This document shows, piece after piece, positions 18,716 to 29,064 of a stretch of 64,000 nucleotides of DNA. How positions within the stretch are numbered: position 1 is the stretch's first letter; each line of letters begins with the position of its first letter. This stretch comes from Polaribacter dokdonensis. Its GTDB lineage: Bacteria > Bacteroidota > Bacteroidia > Flavobacteriales > Flavobacteriaceae. Under the pieces are notes generated by a model. The model had not been told where the DNA came from and searched no databases. It was given only the letters and a program-made list of their open reading frames with translations. The position numbers and the translations under genes were made by a program. The stretch lies in NCBI RefSeq assembly GCF_024362345.1, contig NZ_CP101505.1:1447501-1511500 (forward strand), in the 5' to 3' direction.

Positions 18716-19982
18716 AATAAATAGTGGTTCCAATATTTTCTTTACTTTCTATCCAAATATCACCTTTATAATTGGTGATAATTTTTTTTACAATAGATAA
18801 ACCAATACCTGGTGATGATGTATTATTGTGCAATTTTGAAAAAACCTTAAAAACTTTATCAAAATAACCAGGCTTTATCCCTATTCCATTATCTTTAACA
18901 CTAAATTTATAGAAATTCTCCTTGTTTTCGAAACCAACTTCAACTTTAGGATTTTCCTTATCATTGTATTCAATTGCATTCTGAATTAGGTTCTTAAAGA
19001 CTAACTTATACCTCCAAGAATTACCTATTATAGAAGGTAAATTATCTTGAATGTTTACAACAACATGATCTGGTATAGACATGTTATTTACAATATTTTG
19101 CACTAATTGATTAAGGTCTAAAACTTTATCTTTAGCATCAACTTTATCCACAGTAGAGTAATCTAAAATTCCATCAATTAAAGAATCCATTTTTTCTACA
19201 TTAAATAAAATTTCATCTAAATGATTTAAATTTTGGCTATCTAAACTTTCTTTTAAATCAGTTTTACACCAAGATATTAAGGTATGTATATTTAGTATTG
19301 GCGATTTTAAATCATGAGATACCATTTGCGTATACTCGTTAATTTGTTGGTTTTGTTTCGCTATATTTTTTAAAAGAGTTTCTTCACTTTTTTTCTGCTT
19401 CTCTATTAGTGTTTCTTGCTCTTTTCTTTGAATTATATTAACAAGCATACTAGCAAAAACAAAAAGTAAATTCTTTTCATCTTCTGAATATTTATGAATT
19501 TTCTCTACAGAATCGAAACCAACAAAACCTATAAGTTCATTATTTTTTATTTTAGGAATAGCTATTAAACTCTTTATACCTTGTGGTTCAAGAATGGCTT
19601 TTAAACCAAACTCACCATCGTCAGTTAATAAGCTTACATCTTCTACATAAAAAGCTTCTCCTTTAGTATGTGCATCTAACCATTGTTGTATATAATTTAT
19701 TGGAATATTTTGTAAGTTCTCTATTTCTGGTTCAATACCATCTTTACACCATTCAAAAGTATTTGAAGTAGTTTTATTTTTTAAGTCATAAGAGAATACA
19801 TAACTTCTATCTGCACCTACAAAATTTCCAATTTGTTCTAATGAACTCTCAATTAAAGAAGTAACATTACTTAAATCTGCATTTATATATTTTGTAGAAA
19901 TACTAATTAGTAATTTCTGAAATCTTAATTGGTAATCTATTATATTATCTTTTTCTACTTGAAAATCTTCTTTTTGAGCCAT
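18693..19982 (-). CDS. GAF-domain sensor histidine kinase
   Basis: 429 aa, no transmembrane helix, so a soluble sensor. A GAF domain covers about 35-190 (LEQIGNFVGADRSYVFSYD...FVGFDS), then a short coiled coil, HisKA with phospho-acceptor H223 in MVSHDLKSPILNIH, and a HATPase domain with the N-box (NLIQNAIEYNDKENP), G1 (DNGIGIKPGYFDKVFKVF) and G2 (GIGLSIVKKI). No response regulator lies next to it, so it is an orphan kinase and its output partner is unknown. A 13-bp direct repeat lies about 130-160 bp upstream. Confidence 0.93.
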   Translation of the reverse strand: MAQKEDFQVEKDNIIDYQLRFQKLLISISTKYINADLSNVTSLIESSLEQIGNFVGADRSYVFSYDLKNKTTSNTFEWCKDGIEPEIENLQNIPINYIQQWLDAHTKGEAFYVEDVSLLTDDGEFGLKAILEPQGIKSLIAIPKIKNNELIGFVGFDSVEKIHKYSEDEKNLLFVFASMLVNIIQRKEQETLIEKQKKSEETLLKNIAKQNQQINEYTQMVSHDLKSPILNIHTLISWCKTDLKESLDSQNLNHLDEILFNVEKMDSLIDGILDYSTVDKVDAKDKVLDLNQLVQNIVNNMSIPDHVVVNIQDNLPSIIGNSWRYKLVFKNLIQNAIEYNDKENPKVEVGFENKENFYKFSVKDNGIGIKPGYFDKVFKVFSKLHNNTSSPGIGLSIVKKIITNYKGDIWIESKENIGTTIYFTVLKQN

Positions 19983-20110
19983 TAAAAATGTTCTAATTGT
20001 TAATTCTATTAAATTAAAATGAGATTAATTCAATTAATTTTAGAAAAAATGTAGTTATAAAAACTGCTTTATCTAATCTTTTAAATTGATTACTCTAAAT
20101 TATAAAAAAT

Positions 20111-20144
20111 TGAGAAATCTTATATTTTATATGAGAAATCTTAT
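20111..20144. repeat. 13-bp direct repeat, operator-like
   Basis: TGAGAAATCTTAT occurs exactly at 20111-20123 and 20132-20144, starts 21 bp apart, so two full helical turns. It lies in the 197-nt gap between the purM stop (20180) and the kinase start (19982). Same-face spacing suits a tandem binding site for a response regulator or similar protein. Confidence 0.5.
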
Positions 20145-20179
20145 GTTAAAATTTAAAAGGATGAAAAAGTAATATAAAC

Positions 20180-21361
20180 TTATTTGTACTCAAAAGTACC
20201 AAACTCGCTTGTAATCGTTAATTTTTTGGTTGATGACGCTTCTACTCTACCCACAATTTTTGCATCAACATTAAAAGACTTAGAAATTTTAATAATGTCT
20301 TCTGCAATTTCTGGTTTTACGTAAACTTCCATTCTATGACCACAATTAAATACCTGATACATTTCTTTCCAATCTGTTTTAGACTGTTCTTGTATCAATT
20401 TAAATAATGGTGGAATTGCAAACATGTTGTCTTTTACAATATGTAAATTATCTACAAAATGTAAAATTTTTGTTTGTGCACCTCCAGAACAATGAATCAT
20501 TCCATGTACTTCTTTGGAGGTAAAATTATTTAAGATTTCTTTAATGATTGGTGCATACGTTCTTGTTGGTGATAAAACCAATTTACCAGCATCAATAGGT
20601 GAATTCTCAACTTCGTCTGTTAATTTTGTATTTCCTGAATACACTAAATCAGAAGGAACAGCTGCATCAAAACTTTCTGGATATTTGTCTGCCAAATACT
20701 TATGAAAAACATCATGTCTTGCAGAAGTTAAACCATTAGAACCCATACCTCCATTATATTCTGTTTCGTAAGTTGCTTGTCCAAAAGATTCTAAACCAAC
20801 AATTACATCACCAGCTTCTATATTTGCATTATCTATAACATCTGCACGTTTCATTCTTGCAGTTACTGTAGAATCTACAATTATGGTACGCACTAAATCA
20901 CCTACATCTGCAGTTTCTCCACCTGTTGAATGAATAGTAACTCCGAATTTTTTTAAATCTTCAATTAACTCTTCTGTTCCATTTATAATTGCTGATAATA
21001 CTTCTCCAGGAATTTTACTTTTATTTCTACCAATGGTAGATGATAACATAATATTATCTGTAGCACCTACACAAAGTAAATCATCAATATTCATAATTAA
21101 GGCATCTTGAGCAATGCCTTTCCAAACAGAAATGTCTCCAGTTTCTTTCCAATACATATAAGCCAAAGATGATTTTGTACCTGCACCATCTGCATGCATT
21201 ATTAAACAATAATCATCATCATTTGTTAAATAATCTGGCACTATTTTACAAAACGCTTTTGGAAACAAACCTTTGTCTATATTCTTTATAGCATTGTGTA
21301 CATCTTCTTTAGAGGCAGATACTCCTCTTTGTGCGTAACGTTTTGAAACTTCTTGACTCAT
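20180..21361 (-). CDS. purM: Phosphoribosylformylglycinamidine cyclo-ligase (AIR synthetase)
   Basis: Purine biosynthesis step 5, FGAM + ATP to AIR. 393 aa, the longer Bacteroidota form (E. coli 345 aa). It starts MSQEVSKRYAQRGVSASKED; family motifs include HADGAGTKSSLAY, DALIMNIDDLLCVGA, STGGETADVGD and MIHCSGGAQTKI. A TAAATTTG promoter box lies at 21379-21386 on the minus strand, 18 nt upstream of the ATG, and the glnN terminator lies just beyond, so transcription is independent. Confidence 0.92.
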   Translation of the reverse strand: MSQEVSKRYAQRGVSASKEDVHNAIKNIDKGLFPKAFCKIVPDYLTNDDDYCLIMHADGAGTKSSLAYMYWKETGDISVWKGIAQDALIMNIDDLLCVGATDNIMLSSTIGRNKSKIPGEVLSAIINGTEELIEDLKKFGVTIHSTGGETADVGDLVRTIIVDSTVTARMKRADVIDNANIEAGDVIVGLESFGQATYETEYNGGMGSNGLTSARHDVFHKYLADKYPESFDAAVPSDLVYSGNTKLTDEVENSPIDAGKLVLSPTRTYAPIIKEILNNFTSKEVHGMIHCSGGAQTKILHFVDNLHIVKDNMFAIPPLFKLIQEQSKTDWKEMYQVFNCGHRMEVYVKPEIAEDIIKISKSFNVDAKIVGRVEASSTKKLTITSEFGTFEYK

Positions 21362-21395
21362 ATTATAATATTATGCTGCAAATTTAGTGTTTTAC

Positions 21396-21422
21396 AAAAA
21401 AAATCCCACTTAAAAGTGGGAT
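21396..21422 (-). terminator. Terminator after glnN
   Basis: ATCCCACT-TAAA-AGTGGGAT (21403-21422) with a run of eight T on the minus strand. It lies 9 nt beyond the glnN stop and separates glnN from purM. Confidence 0.85.
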
Positions 21423-21430
21423 CATTTCTA

Positions 21431-23614
21431 TTATCTTGTAAACAATAATTCTCTATATTTTGTTAATGGCCAAAGATTATCATCTACCATGGTTTCTAAC
21501 TTATCACAATGCAATCTAATTTGTGCAAAATATGGTTTTACTTTTTTGCTATAGGCTTGTGCAGATTTTAAGCCTTTTAAGCCTTTTGCATTTCTTCGCT
21601 CTTCTATCATTTTAAGCGTTAATGCATTAATTTCTGTAATATGATTAGAAATAATCATAATCAACTCAATTTGTTCTTTAGCTATTTTTTTAAATTCATC
21701 ACCAAAAATTTCTTTCAAGTTTTTAGTATTTTCTAACAACGTATTTTGATAAATGATTGCAGTTGGCACTACATGATTTCTTGCAATATCTCCTAAAACT
21801 CTGCTTTCTATTTGCAGTCTTTTGGTATACTGTTCAATATCTATTTCATACCTAGCCTCTAACTCCACTTTATTCAACACCTCCATTTCTTCAAATAAAG
21901 CAACCGTTTTTTTAGCTGTTTTTACTTGTAGTGCTTCTGGCGTAGTTTTGTTATTACTTAAGCCTCGTTTTTTAGCTTCTTTCTCCCAAGCATCTCCATA
22001 ACCATCTCCTTCAAAACGAATATTTTTAGAGTCTTTAATATATTCTCTTAATATATTAAAAATGGCCTCATCTTTTTTAAGATTTTTATCATCTATTAAA
22101 GCATCTACTTCAATTTTAAATTCTTTTAATTGTTTTGCAACTATAGTGTTTAAAACTGTCATTGGTATTGCTGAGTTTGCAGAAGAACCTACTGCTCTAA
22201 ACTCGAATTTATTTCCTGTAAATGCAAATGCAGAAGTTCTATTTCTATCTGTATTATCTAATAGAATTTCTGGAATCTTACCTATAATATTTAATTTTAA
22301 ATCGGTTTTTTCTTCAGGTGATAATTTCCCTTTAGTAACATTTTCTAATTCGTTTAATACATTAGACAATTGGCTACCTATAAATACTGATATAATTGCA
22401 GGTGGTGCTTCATTAGCTCCTAACCTATGATCATTACTTGCAGATGCTATAGATGCTCTTAACAACTCCTCATTCTCATAAACCGCTTTTATGGTGTTTA
22501 TAAAAAAGGTTAAGAACTGTAAGTTTTTCATTGGTGTTTTTCCTGGACTCAACAAGTTGGTGCCATCAGGAGTAGACAATGACCAATTGTTGTGCTTACC
22601 TGAACCATTAATTTCTGCAAACGGTTTTTCATGAAATAATACTTTAAAATGATGACGTTTAGAAACTTTTTCCATAACATCCATCAATAAAGAATTATGA
22701 TCTACAGCCAAATTAGCTTCTTCAAAAATTGGCGCCAATTCAAATTGATTTGGAGCAACTTCATTATGTCTTGTTTTTACAGGAATACCTAACAACATAC
22801 ATTCTTGCTCTAAATCTTGCATAAAACTCATGGCTCTTGCAGGTATTGTTCCAAAATAATGGTCATCTAACTGCTGACCTTTAGCAGGTATATGACCCAA
22901 TAATGTTCTACCTGTTAAAATTAAGTCTGGTCTTGAGTTGGCAAGTGCATCATCAATTAAAAAATACTCTTGCTCCCAACCTAAAGTTGCATTTACCTTA
23001 GATGCATTTTTATCAAAATATTTACATACAGCAGTTGCATGTGTATCTATAGCTTGCAAAGCTCTTAACAAAGGTGTTTTATTATCTAAAGCCTCACCTG
23101 TATACGAAACAAAAATTGTAGGTATACATAATGTAGTCTCATAAATAAAAGCTGGCGATGTTGGATCCCAAGCTGTATAACCTCTTGCCTCAAAAGTATT
23201 TCTAATTCCTCCATTAGGAAAACTAGATGCATCTGGTTCTTGTTGCACTAATTGTTTACCATCAAATTTCTCCATGGCTAAACCACCATTTATAGATTCA
23301 AAGAAAGCATCATGCTTTTCTGCAGTAGCTCCTGTTAATGGTTGAAACCAATGTGTATAATGAGTAGCACCTTTAGAAATTGCCCAATCTTTCATACTAA
23401 CTGCAACCTGATCTGCAATTTTTCGATCTATCCTTGTTCCTTTCTCTATTGCATTAATCACACTGTCATAAGCAGCTCTTGTTAAGTACTGTTGCATGGC
23501 ATGTTTATTAAAAACATTCTGACCAAACAATACAGATCTTCTTTCTTTTTCTGTAATCGAAACTGGCTTTCTATTTAAAGTTTCTTGTAATGCAGCAAAT
23601 CTAATTGTTGACAT
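21431..23614 (-). CDS. glnN: Glutamine synthetase type III
   Basis: 727 aa, the large dodecameric GSIII form typical of Bacteroidota, making glutamine from glutamate, ammonia and ATP. Markers: the N-terminal GSIII domain (RKPVSITEKERRSVLFGQNV), GWEQEYFLIDD, the GSIII signature NEVAPNQFELAPIFEEANLA, HEKPFAEINGSGKHNNWS and NRTSAFAFTGNKFEFRAVGS. A TATCTTTG promoter box (23650-23657, minus) lies 35 nt upstream of the ATG. It is divergent from a second, unrelated-type glutamine synthetase at 23779. Confidence 0.96.
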   Translation of the reverse strand: MSTIRFAALQETLNRKPVSITEKERRSVLFGQNVFNKHAMQQYLTRAAYDSVINAIEKGTRIDRKIADQVAVSMKDWAISKGATHYTHWFQPLTGATAEKHDAFFESINGGLAMEKFDGKQLVQQEPDASSFPNGGIRNTFEARGYTAWDPTSPAFIYETTLCIPTIFVSYTGEALDNKTPLLRALQAIDTHATAVCKYFDKNASKVNATLGWEQEYFLIDDALANSRPDLILTGRTLLGHIPAKGQQLDDHYFGTIPARAMSFMQDLEQECMLLGIPVKTRHNEVAPNQFELAPIFEEANLAVDHNSLLMDVMEKVSKRHHFKVLFHEKPFAEINGSGKHNNWSLSTPDGTNLLSPGKTPMKNLQFLTFFINTIKAVYENEELLRASIASASNDHRLGANEAPPAIISVFIGSQLSNVLNELENVTKGKLSPEEKTDLKLNIIGKIPEILLDNTDRNRTSAFAFTGNKFEFRAVGSSANSAIPMTVLNTIVAKQLKEFKIEVDALIDDKNLKKDEAIFNILREYIKDSKNIRFEGDGYGDAWEKEAKKRGLSNNKTTPEALQVKTAKKTVALFEEMEVLNKVELEARYEIDIEQYTKRLQIESRVLGDIARNHVVPTAIIYQNTLLENTKNLKEIFGDEFKKIAKEQIELIMIISNHITEINALTLKMIEERRNAKGLKGLKSAQAYSKKVKPYFAQIRLHCDKLETMVDDNLWPLTKYRELLFTR

Positions 23615-23649
23615 AATCTAAATTTTAAAGGTCTATTTTAATTATTAAG

Positions 23650-23657
23650 CAAAGATA
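23650..23657 (-). promoter_or_regulatory. Promoter -7 box of glnN
   Basis: TATCTTTG in reverse complement, a match to TAnnTTTG. The opposite strand has TTG then 19 nt then GATTTTTG ending about 30 nt before the GSII start. The 164-nt spacer thus carries two divergent promoters. Confidence 0.5.
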
Positions 23658-23778
23658 CCCCTTAAAAATTAGGGATAAAGTTTTTTTTATATCATTTTTC
23701 AATTTTTACCCCCTTTTTTTTTGATATCAAATTAAAATATTTGATTTTTGTACCATTAACATCTTACACTCAAGAATT

Positions 23779-24804
23779 ATGGCAAAAATTAAATTAGAAT
23801 ACATTTGGTTAGATGGATACTTTCCAACTCAAAACATGAGAAGTAAAACCAAAGTAGAAGAGCATGACGATTTTCAAGGAACTGTTGAAGAATTAGGTAT
23901 GTGGTCTTTTGATGGATCATCTACAAAACAAGCTTCAGGAGGTTCTTCTGACTGTTTATTAAAACCAGTTGCAATCTATCCAGATCCTGCAAGAATTAAT
24001 GGTTATTTAGTAATGACTGAGGTTTTAAATGCAGATGGTACTCCACATGTTTCTAATGGAAGAGCTACAATTGAAGATGAAGATAACGATTTCTGGTTCG
24101 GTTTTGAGCAAGAATACTTTATCATGGATACAAAAACACAATTACCTCTTGGTTTCCCAATTGGTGGTTATCCTGCACCTCAAGGAATGTATTACTGTTC
24201 TGTAGGTGGTAAAAATACTCATGGAAGATTATTAGTAGAGAAACATGCAGATTTATGTATTGATGCTGGTTTAAACTTTGAAGGTATTAACCAAGAAGTT
24301 GCTTCAGGTCAGTGGGAATTCCAATTATTTGCAAAAGGTGCTAAAAAAGCTGGTGATGAAATTTGGATTGCTCGTTATTTATTAGACAGATTAACTGAGC
24401 AATATGGTTACTACATAGAATATCATCCAAAACCATTAGGTAAAGATATGGACTGGAATGGTTCTGGTATGCACGCAAACTTCTCTAATACCGTTTTAAG
24501 AACTTGTGGTTCTCAAGAAACGTATGAGAAAATATGTGAAGCATTTAGACCAGTTGTAAAAGAGCATATTGCTGTTTATGGTGAGTTTAATGACCAACGT
24601 TTAACAGGTGATCATGAGACTGCTTCAATTAATGATTTCTCTTATGGAGTTTCTGATAGAGGAGCATCAATTAGAATACCTATTATTACAGTAGAAAAAG
24701 GATGGAAAGGTTGGTTAGAAGACAGAAGACCTGCCTCTAATGGAGATCCATATAAAATTGCTGGTAGAATTATTAAGACTGTTAAGTCTGCTAACATCAG
24801 CTAG
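23779..24804 (+). CDS. glnII: Glutamine synthetase type II (eukaryotic-like)
   Basis: 341 aa, the short decameric GSII class. Recognisable segments: KIKLEYIWLDGYFPTQNMRSK, MWSFDGSSTKQASGGSSDC, FGFEQEYFIMDTKTQLPLGF, NQEVASGQWEFQLF, MDWNGSGMHANFSN and GDHETASINDFSYGVSDRGASIRIP. These hold the ATP, glutamate and metal sites of the beta-grasp/catalytic fold. GSII lacks the adenylylation loop of GSI, so control is probably transcriptional. It is divergent from glnN across 164 nt, and a terminator follows. Confidence 0.94.
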   Translation: MAKIKLEYIWLDGYFPTQNMRSKTKVEEHDDFQGTVEELGMWSFDGSSTKQASGGSSDCLLKPVAIYPDPARINGYLVMTEVLNADGTPHVSNGRATIEDEDNDFWFGFEQEYFIMDTKTQLPLGFPIGGYPAPQGMYYCSVGGKNTHGRLLVEKHADLCIDAGLNFEGINQEVASGQWEFQLFAKGAKKAGDEIWIARYLLDRLTEQYGYYIEYHPKPLGKDMDWNGSGMHANFSNTVLRTCGSQETYEKICEAFRPVVKEHIAVYGEFNDQRLTGDHETASINDFSYGVSDRGASIRIPIITVEKGWKGWLEDRRPASNGDPYKIAGRIIKTVKSANIS

Positions 24805-24824
24805 ACTAAAAGTTTATAAAAATG

Positions 24825-24857
24825 AAAAACTCCGAAATAAAATTTCGGAGTTTTTTT
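24825..24857 (+). terminator. Bidirectional terminator between GSII and the DUF4136 gene
   Basis: AAAAACTCCGAAAT-AAA-ATTTCGGAGTTTTT, flanked by A and T runs. It serves the convergent genes on both sides. Confidence 0.9.
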
Positions 24858-24874
24858 ATGCAGAATAATTTCTA

Positions 24875-25414
24875 TTATTCTTGACTTGGAGGATATCTAG
24901 AGATAATTTCTTTAACAAATAATCGAATTCTCTCTTCCTTCTTTTCTACATTTTGCATTTTTAATGCTCCTGTTCCTATCCCTTGCCAAATTAATTCTTT
25001 CTTGTCTTTATCTATAAAGTCTATAAAAAGTGTTCCTTCTGTGTATTCAGTAACATTTACATTATTGTTCATGCCATTCCACATCCAAGGATTCCAACCC
25101 CATCCAAAACCATAACCCATATTGTTTTGGTTTACATTAACTTTTCTTCTAGACTTTGTAAAAATACTAACCAACATATCTGGATTATCAGACTTGGTAA
25201 AACCTTGAGCTAATAATTCTGTTTCAATAGATCGTAAAACTCGCTTTTTATCTAAACTAGAAATATCTGCTTTGTCAATTCCTGTTTTGTAAAAAGCAAA
25301 CGTTTTATATTTTTTAAAATCTGCTTTGGTATCATAGTCTGTAACTACTTTTACAGTATTACAAGAACTCAACATAACTACTAAAGCAAGTAATAAGGGT
25401 TTAAAATATTTCAT
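24875..25414 (-). CDS. DUF4136 lipoprotein
   Basis: 179 aa. The signal sequence ends in lipobox MLSSC (Cys about 18). The body fits DUF4136: VKVVTDYDTKADFKKYKTFAF near the N-terminus, ETELLAQGFTKSDNPDMLVSI in the middle, and GTLFIDFIDKDKKELIWQGIG towards the end. A Gly/Trp/Asn-rich loop (GYGFGWGWNPWMWNG) interrupts the fold, as in many members. Probably an outer membrane or periplasmic lipoprotein; function unknown. Confidence 0.88.
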   Translation of the reverse strand: MKYFKPLLLALVVMLSSCNTVKVVTDYDTKADFKKYKTFAFYKTGIDKADISSLDKKRVLRSIETELLAQGFTKSDNPDMLVSIFTKSRRKVNVNQNNMGYGFGWGWNPWMWNGMNNNVNVTEYTEGTLFIDFIDKDKKELIWQGIGTGALKMQNVEKKEERIRLFVKEIISRYPPSQE

Positions 25415-25581
25415 AGATATATAGTTTTTAATAGGTTATATTTTAAAATAAGATGCAATAAGCATGCCAAAAACTCCCAAATTCTGCACTAACGTTAAAG
25501 CTATTTTAAAACTCATAAAGAATCGTTTAATTTTTTAAGATTTTCGTAAATTGCAGCACTAAATTCAAAGATTTATTACGA

Positions 25582-28500
25582 ATGGAACAAATACCTGCTT
25601 ATAAACCTAAAAATAAAGTAAGAATTGTAACTGCTGCTGCTCTTTTTGATGGGCATGATGCTGCCATAAATATTATGCGAAGAATTATTCAATCTACAGG
25701 TGTAGAAGTAATTCATTTAGGGCATGATAGGTCTGTAGAAGAAGTAGTGAATTGTGCTATTCAAGAAGATGTAAACGCTATTGCAATTACCTCTTATCAA
25801 GGTGGTCATAATGAGTATTTTAAATACATGTATGATCTTTTGAAAGAAAAAGGTGCAGAACACATCAAGATTTTTGGTGGTGGAGGTGGAGTAATTTTAC
25901 CAGAAGAAATCGCTGAATTGATGGATTATGGAATTACCAGAATTTATTCACCTGATGATGGACGTGAATTAGGCTTACAAGGTATGATTAATGACCTAGT
26001 TGAAAAATCTGATTTTGCGATTGGAGATGAATTAAATGTAACACTAGAAGAATTAGCAAATAAAGAAATTGGCGCTATTGCAAGAGTAATTTCTTCTGCA
26101 GAAAATTTTCCTGAAATAGCAAAAGACACTTTAGATAAAATTCATACAAAAAATACAACATCAAAAACTCCTGTTTTAGGTATTACAGGTACTGGTGGTG
26201 CAGGTAAATCATCTTTAGTTGATGAATTGGTAAGACGTTTTTTAATCGATTTTCCTAAAAAAAGAATTGGTTTAATTTCTGTAGATCCATCAAAAAGAAA
26301 AACAGGTGGTGCACTTTTAGGTGATAGAATTAGAATGAATGCAATTAATAATGAGCGTGTTTATATGCGTTCTTTAGCAACTCGTCAATCTAACCTAGCT
26401 TTATCTAAATATGTGAATGAAGCAGTACAAGTTTTAAAGGCTGCAGAATTCGATTTAATTATTTTAGAAACTTCTGGTATTGGGCAATCTGATACCGAAA
26501 TTATAGAACATTCTGACACTTCTTTATATGTAATGACTCCAGAATTTGGTGCAGCAACACAATTAGAGAAGATTGATATGTTAGATTTTGCAGATTTAGT
26601 TGCTATCAACAAATTTGACAAAAGAGGCGCTTTAGATGCAATTCGTGATGTAAAAAAGCAGTACATGCGTAATAATAATTTATGGGATGTACATATGGAT
26701 GACATGCCTGTATTTGGAACTATTGCATCACAATTTAATGATCCAGGAATGAATACGTTATACAAACGTATAATGGATAAATTAGTAGAAAATACGGAAG
26801 CTGATTTACATTCTAAAATGGAAATTACAACAGCAATGTCTGAAAAGATATTTGTAATTCCACCAGCCAGAGTTCGTTATTTATCTGAAATTGCAGAAAA
26901 TAACAGATCTTATGATGATAAGGTTGATAAGCAAGTAGTAGTAGCTCAAAAATTATATGGAATTCATCAAACTATAACATCGATTACAAATGCTTCTGTA
27001 GCACTTACTAAAACTGGTTTAGATTCTGATGAGATTTTAAGTCAAGTAAAAGAAGATGAAGAATTCGTTAAATTACTTTTGGCTCAATTCGAAAAAGTAA
27101 AAATGAACTTAAACCCATACAATTGGGAAATCATTTTAAACTGGAAAGGAAAGGTTCAGAAATACAAAGACCCAATTTACTCTTTTAAAGTAAGAGATAA
27201 AGAAATAAAAATACAAACACATAGCGAATCACTTTCTCATACACAAATTCCGAAAGTAGCTTTACCAAAATACCAAGCTTGGGGAGATTTATTACGTTGG
27301 AATTTACAAGAAAATGTTCCTGGAGAATTCCCATACACAGCAGGTTTATATCCTTTTAAAAGAACAGGTGAAGATCCTACAAGAATGTTTGCAGGAGAAG
27401 GTGGCCCAGAAAGAACTAACAGACGTTTTCATTATGTAAGTTTAGGAATGGATGCAAAAAGGCTTTCTACCGCTTTTGATTCTGTTACTTTATATGGAAA
27501 TGATCCTGGTCATAGACCAGATATTTATGGTAAAATTGGTAATGCAGGTGTTTCTATTTGCTGTTTAGATGATGCAAAGAAATTATATTCTGGTTTCGAT
27601 TTAAGCCACAATATGACATCTGTTTCTATGACTATTAATGGCCCTGCACCAATGTTATTAGGCTTCTTTATGAATGCAGCTATTGATCAAAATTGTGAGA
27701 AATACATTAAAGAACATAGTCTAGAAGCTGACGTAGAAGCAAAATTCAAGGAAACTTATGATGACAAAGGAATTGAAAGACCTACTTATCAAGGAAATTT
27801 ACCTGAAGGAAACAATGGCTTAGGGTTAATGCTTTTAGGATTAACAGGAGATTTAGTTTTACCTGCTGATGTGTATCAACAAATTAAAAAAGATACTTTA
27901 GCACAGGTTAGAGGTACTGTACAAGCAGATATTTTAAAGGAAGATCAAGCACAAAATACTTGTATTTTTTCTACAGAATTTGCCCTTAGATTAATGGGTG
28001 ATGTGCAAGAATATTTTATTGAAAAACAAGTACGTAATTTTTATTCGGTTTCTATTTCTGGATATCATATTGCAGAAGCAGGTGCAAACCCTATTACACA
28101 ATTGGCATTAACATTGTCTAATGGATTTACTTATGTAGAATATTATTTAAGTAGAGGAATGGATATTAATAAATTCGGTCCCAACTTATCGTTCTTCTTT
28201 TCAAATGGTATAGATCCTGAATATTCAGTTATTGGTAGAGTTGCTCGTAAAATTTGGGCAAAAGCCATGAAAAATAAATATGGAGCCAATCCAAGAGCAC
28301 AGATGTTAAAATATCATATTCAAACTTCTGGGCGTTCTTTACATGCACAAGAAATTGATTTTAATGATATAAGAACAACATTGCAAGCTCTATATGCTAT
28401 TAATGATAATTGTAATTCACTGCATACAAATGCCTATGATGAAGCCATTACAACACCTACAGAAGAGTCTGTAAGAAGAGCCATGGCTATACAGTTAATC

Positions 28501-29010
28501 ATCAATAAAGAGTTAGGTTTATCTAAAAACGAAAACCCAATTCAAGGTGCTTTTATTATTGAAGAGTTAACAGATTTAGTTGAAGAAGCTGTATTGTTAG
28601 AGTTTGATAGAATTACAGAAAGAGGAGGCGTTTTAGGAGCTATGGAAACCATGTATCAGCGTTCTAAAATACAAGAAGAAAGCTTGTATTATGAAACTTT
28701 AAAACATACAGGAGAGTTTCCAATTATTGGTGTAAACACTTTTTTAAGTTCTAAAGGATCACCTACAGTGCAACCTGCAGAAGTAATTAGAGCAACAGAA
28801 GAAGAAAAGCAGCAGCAGATAAAAACCAAGGAATTGTTGAATGAAGCCAATCCTAAGAAAGTAGCTTCACAAATTGCTATTTTACAAGAGGCTGCCATTA
28901 ATAATGAGAATCTTTTTGACAAACTAATGGAAGCAACTAAAGTTTGTTCCTTAGGCCAAATTACAGAGGCTTTATTTAAAGTTGGTGGACAGTATAGAAG
29001 AAATATGTAG
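25582..29010 (+). CDS. icmF: Fused isobutyryl-CoA mutase (IcmF), B12-dependent
   Basis: 1142 aa fusion. An N-terminal cobalamin-binding domain (about 10-145) carries DGHDAAIN, the base-off DxHxxG-type site with Ala in place of Gly. A MeaI/ArgK-type G-protein chaperone follows (P-loop GTGGAGKSS at 203-211). A linker comes next, and the large acyl-CoA mutase domain (about 560-1142) has [20 protein letters not shown] and [16 protein letters not shown]. It interconverts isobutyryl- and n-butyryl-CoA and possibly isovaleryl/pivalyl-CoA; the order B12-GTPase-mutase separates it from methylmalonyl-CoA mutase. The built-in chaperone loads and protects adenosylcobalamin. Stands alone, with its own terminator. 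Confidence 0.93.
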   Translation: MEQIPAYKPKNKVRIVTAAALFDGHDAAINIMRRIIQSTGVEVIHLGHDRSVEEVVNCAIQEDVNAIAITSYQGGHNEYFKYMYDLLKEKGAEHIKIFGGGGGVILPEEIAELMDYGITRIYSPDDGRELGLQGMINDLVEKSDFAIGDELNVTLEELANKEIGAIARVISSAENFPEIAKDTLDKIHTKNTTSKTPVLGITGTGGAGKSSLVDELVRRFLIDFPKKRIGLISVDPSKRKTGGALLGDRIRMNAINNERVYMRSLATRQSNLALSKYVNEAVQVLKAAEFDLIILETSGIGQSDTEIIEHSDTSLYVMTPEFGAATQLEKIDMLDFADLVAINKFDKRGALDAIRDVKKQYMRNNNLWDVHMDDMPVFGTIASQFNDPGMNTLYKRIMDKLVENTEADLHSKMEITTAMSEKIFVIPPARVRYLSEIAENNRSYDDKVDKQVVVAQKLYGIHQTITSITNASVALTKTGLDSDEILSQVKEDEEFVKLLLAQFEKVKMNLNPYNWEIILNWKGKVQKYKDPIYSFKVRDKEIKIQTHSESLSHTQIPKVALPKYQAWGDLLRWNLQENVPGEFPYTAGLYPFKRTGEDPTRMFAGEGGPERTNRRFHYVSLGMDAKRLSTAFDSVTLYGNDPGHRPDIYGKIGNAGVSICCLDDAKKLYSGFDLSHNMTSVSMTINGPAPMLLGFFMNAAIDQNCEKYIKEHSLEADVEAKFKETYDDKGIERPTYQGNLPEGNNGLGLMLLGLTGDLVLPADVYQQIKKDTLAQVRGTVQADILKEDQAQNTCIFSTEFALRLMGDVQEYFIEKQVRNFYSVSISGYHIAEAGANPITQLALTLSNGFTYVEYYLSRGMDINKFGPNLSFFFSNGIDPEYSVIGRVARKIWAKAMKNKYGANPRAQMLKYHIQTSGRSLHAQEIDFNDIRTTLQALYAINDNCNSLHTNAYDEAITTPTEESVRRAMAIQLIINKELGLSKNENPIQGAFIIEELTDLVEEAVLLEFDRITERGGVLGAMETMYQRSKIQEESLYYETLKHTGEFPIIGVNTFLSSKGSPTVQPAEVIRATEEEKQQQIKTKELLNEANPKKVASQIAILQEAAINNENLFDKLMEATKVCSLGQITEALFKVGGQYRRNM

Positions 29011-29034
29011 AAGGCAACAACTTTTTAAGAATTT

Positions 29035-29064
29035 AAAAATCCATACAAATTGTATGGATTTTTT
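29035..29064 (+). terminator. Intrinsic terminator after icmF
   Basis: AAAAATCCATACA-AAT-TGTATGGATTTTT, 24 nt past the stop. Confidence 0.85.

Noticed and set aside
22062..22430. Plus-strand 122-residue frame inside glnN
   Set aside because: Antisense shadow of a strongly conserved gene; composition not protein-like.
26385..26765. Minus-strand 126-residue frame inside icmF
   Set aside because: Lies entirely opposite the conserved GTPase domain coding sequence; Ser/Cys/Ile-rich shadow frame.
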